From Bacteroidota bacterium (GTDB lineage Bacteria; Bacteroidota; Bacteroidia; Bacteroidales; DTGW01), in NCBI GenBank assembly GCA_029572965.1, contig JAKPQD010000133.1, positions 1 to 64,000 on the forward strand: a DNA stretch of 64,000 nt, written 5' to 3'. Positions 62,032 through 64,000 of this stretch are shown piece by piece. Numbering within the stretch: position 1 is the first letter of the stretch; each line of letters starts with the position of its first letter. The position numbers and the translations under genes were made by a program. The notes under the pieces were generated by a model. The model was not told the DNA's origin and searched no databases. It saw only the letters and a program-made list of their open reading frames with translations.

Positions 62032-62587
62032 TGCCGTTATCTTTTATATTTACCGAGCCTTTTATACCTATCATGTGCCATTGCGACATATCTTCCTTGG
62101 CCTCAAACCCCCCATCGTCATAGAATACCCCGTCTGCATTGCTGATTCTCGAAAACTTTGTTGAATAAATAATTCCCTTTTCCTGGTCCCAGAAAAGTTC
62201 TTCAGTGCTAAGCTCCTCACCTGTCTTATGATTTCTGGCCAATACATTGCCCCAGGCTTTCCAAAGTTTTTCCTGATCGCGGTACAATGCATGCTGGGCA
62301 GTAATAGTGGCTTCAATATTATGGGCCGTATCAAATTGATTGACGGTCAGGCCCTTTGAAAATTCGGTGTACATCTTATTGGGCAAATTATAGCGCACTA
62401 TTGATGGCGAAATGATTTGAATTTTGACCCTTGCCGAATCGCTATAAAGAATTTCAATATTATCGGCACTTACCTGTGGCAAGTCTTTTTCTTTTCCCAT
62501 GTTGCGAATGACTTCAATGTTATTCTCACATGAAGAAGTGATAAATACTATACTTATAAATAAAACTATATATACTTTATTGCGCAT
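62021..62587 (-). CDS. lptC: LptC-like LPS export lipoprotein
   Basis: 188 aa. Lipobox FITSSC (Cys about 20). The LptC/OstA-type beta body has ILYSDSARVKIQIISPSIVRY, ARNHKTGEELSTEELFWDQ and FSRISNADGVFYDDGGFEA. It carries LPS from the LptBFG complex across the periplasm. It overlaps coaX by 11 bp upstream and the 59-aa protein by 11 bp downstream, giving a tight three-gene operon. Confidence 0.88.
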   Translation of the reverse strand: MRNKVYIVLFISIVFITSSCENNIEVIRNMGKEKDLPQVSADNIEILYSDSARVKIQIISPSIVRYNLPNKMYTEFSKGLTVNQFDTAHNIEATITAQHALYRDQEKLWKAWGNVLARNHKTGEELSTEELFWDQEKGIIYSTKFSRISNADGVFYDDGGFEAKEDMSQWHMIGIKGSVNIKDNGNEN

Positions 62588-63305
62588 TGTAATTCAATAT
62601 ACTGTTCAATCCTATTAAAACGATATTTTGTTCTACAAAGATGGTGCAATTAATTTGTTCTGCCAAAAAATTGGCATCGCCGCCCGACAAAACTATTTTT
62701 AATTCAGGATTATCCAAACGATGTTTCTCAATAAATCCCTGTATTTCAAATATAATGCCATTCTGTACCCCTGATTTGATGGACTCTTCTGTAGTCTTTC
62801 CATGCAGTTCGGCTTTTTCTCCGGCTGCTATGAGAGGTAGTTTCTGCGTAAAACTATTTAAGGCCTTGAAACGCATTGTCATCCCGGGAGCTATTGCTCC
62901 TCCTTGATATTCACCTTGCTTATTAATAAAGTCATAGGTAATAGCAGTGCCTGCATCAATAACCAACACATCTGAGCTTGGGAACATTGATATGGCTCCT
63001 GCTACTGCAGCAATTCTGTCAGGACCTTGAGTTTCCTTGGTTTGATAAAGGTTCTTAAATGGAAGATTAGTATTGCCCGATAAAACAATAAGATTAGGAA
63101 ATGTATTGCTCAAATATTCGAGTAAATCTGTCGGAATAATTCCAGTAGCCCCTATAATACAGTTTTTTATATCTCTATACTTACGAAGTACAAGCTCAGC
63201 ATCACATACAAACATATCTGCAAAGACAAAAGACTCTAAGAGCTCATTATTCTTGAACACTCCAAGTTTTATCCGGCTGTTACCTATGTCAATTATGAGG
63301 TTCAT
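62577..63305 (-). CDS. coaX: Type III pantothenate kinase
   Basis: 242 aa, acetate kinase/hsp70-like fold. Phosphorylates pantothenate as the first step of CoA synthesis. Seen: the phosphate-1 loop LIIDIGNSRIKLGVF, GPDRIAAVAGA, VIDAGTAITYDF, GGAIAPGMTMRFKAL and LSGGDANFL. Its 3' end overlaps lptC by 11 bp. Confidence 0.95.
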   Translation of the reverse strand: MNLIIDIGNSRIKLGVFKNNELLESFVFADMFVCDAELVLRKYRDIKNCIIGATGIIPTDLLEYLSNTFPNLIVLSGNTNLPFKNLYQTKETQGPDRIAAVAGAISMFPSSDVLVIDAGTAITYDFINKQGEYQGGAIAPGMTMRFKALNSFTQKLPLIAAGEKAELHGKTTEESIKSGVQNGIIFEIQGFIEKHRLDNPELKIVLSGGDANFLAEQINCTIFVEQNIVLIGLNSILNYNAQ

Positions 63306-63353
63306 AATATTTCAATAATTAAAATTACATTAAAACGCATAAAATTAAATAGC

Positions 63354-64000
63354 TTATTTGTCAAACACCCTGTTTAAAAAATCTATCACCTGGTTGTATA
63401 ATTGCATTCCGGCATTTTGGCTATTAATCTGGTGGTTGTCGTCAGTAAATAATTTCATTTCAAATTTTTTGTCTGCTTTTACCAGGGCATCAGCAAACAT
63501 CAGCGTATTTTGAACGTGTACATTGTCATCAGCAGTACCATGAATCAATAATAGCTTACCATTAGTTTTATCAGCATTTACAATCAAGGAGGTTTTATTG
63601 TACTTTTCTTCATTGTCTTCAAGCAAACCCATATACCGTTCGGTATAAGCGGCATCGTACAAACGCCAGTCGGTAGGAGGAGCAACAGATATGGCAGCTT
63701 TAAATAAACCATTGCTTTGCTGCAGGCAAGTGGCAGCAAGAAAACCTCCAAAACTCCATCCCATAATGGCTAAACATGAAGTGTCAATCCAAGCCTTTTG
63801 CCCCAGATAGTTTGCAGTTGCAACAATATCTGTACATGCTATTTCACCAAGTTTTCCATAAGTAGCGTCCCTGAATGATTTACCTCTGTTGCTTGTTCCA
63901 CGGTTATCAACTGAAACTACATTATACCCTTGCATCGCCAAGTAATGATACCATTTTACTTCATATTTGTCAAGTACGTTCTGAATACCAGGCCCTCCAT
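63354..64000 (-). CDS. S9 family peptidase (DPP IV type), C-terminal part only
   Basis: The frame runs past the window end, so only about 215 C-terminal residues are visible of a family normally about 700 long. The start seen is GGPGIQNVLDKYEVKWYHYL. The alpha/beta-hydrolase triad is present: Ser in IMGWSFGGFLAA (GxSxGG), Asp in HGTADDNVHVQNT and His in DDNHQI. VVSVDNRGTSNRGKSF is the oxyanion-side motif of DPP IV-like enzymes. Likely periplasmic or secreted, but the signal peptide lies outside the window. Confidence 0.9.
   Translation of the reverse strand, partial: GGPGIQNVLDKYEVKWYHYLAMQGYNVVSVDNRGTSNRGKSFRDATYGKLGEIACTDIVATANYLGQKAWIDTSCLAIMGWSFGGFLAATCLQQSNGLFKAAISVAPPTDWRLYDAAYTERYMGLLEDNEEKYNKTSLIVNADKTNGKLLLIHGTADDNVHVQNTLMFADALVKADKKFEMKLFTDDNHQINSQNAGMQLYNQVIDFLNRVFDK

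Noticed and set aside
1-64000. tRNA, rRNA or CRISPR arrays
   Set aside because: I looked for tRNA T-loop/acceptor patterns and regularly spaced repeats by eye and saw none. A covariance-model scan would settle this.

Overview
The window is a piece of a low-GC Bacteroidota chromosome, probably class Bacteroidia; I cannot name a genus. The evidence is a SusC/SusD outer-membrane pair with a companion lipoprotein, a PUR-family DUF3276 protein, a 30-residue COX24/mS38-like basic protein beside HU and RNase G, a coaX-lptC cluster, few Shine-Dalgarno sequences, and many good matches to the Bacteroidota -7 promoter element TAnnTTTG. There are no rRNA or tRNA genes and no CRISPR array. I recognise no complete insertion sequence or prophage.

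Layout. 0-7.2 kb: end of murF; a (p)ppGpp synthetase whose hydrolase site is degenerate; pssA; a MESH1-like small alarmone hydrolase; a SiaC-family phosphoprotein; a sugar nucleotidyltransferase; the PUR-like protein. 7.2-8.8 kb: an AT-rich stretch with a lone SIR2-like gene and an empty 0.49 kb. 8.8-18.6 kb: acyl-CoA ligase, fabH and fabF without an acyl carrier protein; pdxB; rubredoxin; a NUMOD4/HNH protein; mnmA; then queA and a DUF3108 protein on the other strand. 18.7-22.1 kb: a membrane-anchored TPR-CHAT protease, divergent by 16 bp from a 28-residue peptide gene that has its own promoter and terminator. 22.1-26.5 kb: a dihydroorotate dehydrogenase-like protein, an array of four palindromic repeats, larE, and a TPR/PP2C (SpoIIE) phosphatase. 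26.5-32.1 kb: the SusC/SusD locus.

32.4-44.7 kb is mostly housekeeping: rng, a COX24-like protein, HU, mutY, ssb, a PII protein, prfC, a Smr/DUF2027 protein, a ProX-type deacylase overlapping a Y1-transposase-like gene, ffh, an LptF/G permease and folP. 44.7-53.0 kb: a TPR lipoprotein, a second SiaC paralogue, purL, a 0.7 kb structured intergenic repeat, and a DegQ/HtrA protease. 53.2-64.0 kb: a secreted TldD/TldE-like protease pair, rmuC, an orphan antitoxin-like ORF, a GH94 disaccharide phosphorylase with a one-domain PAS protein, an overlapping coaX-lptC-small membrane protein operon, and the C-terminal part of an S9 peptidase.

Main themes. (1) Alarmone metabolism appears divided between a Rel protein with lost hydrolase ligands and a separate MESH1-like hydrolase. 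(2) Parts of a Sia-type phosphorylation switch are scattered over three loci. (3) The TPR-CHAT protease and its tiny divergent partner gene are the best candidate for an undescribed system. (4) Several intergenic regions carry structured repeats: a REP-like array with compensatory changes at 23.3-23.5 kb, a complex element at 51.1-51.5 kb, and a double-hairpin element at 38.6-38.7 kb. A Y1 transposase-like gene, the enzyme class that handles such hairpins elsewhere, lies at 40.3 kb.
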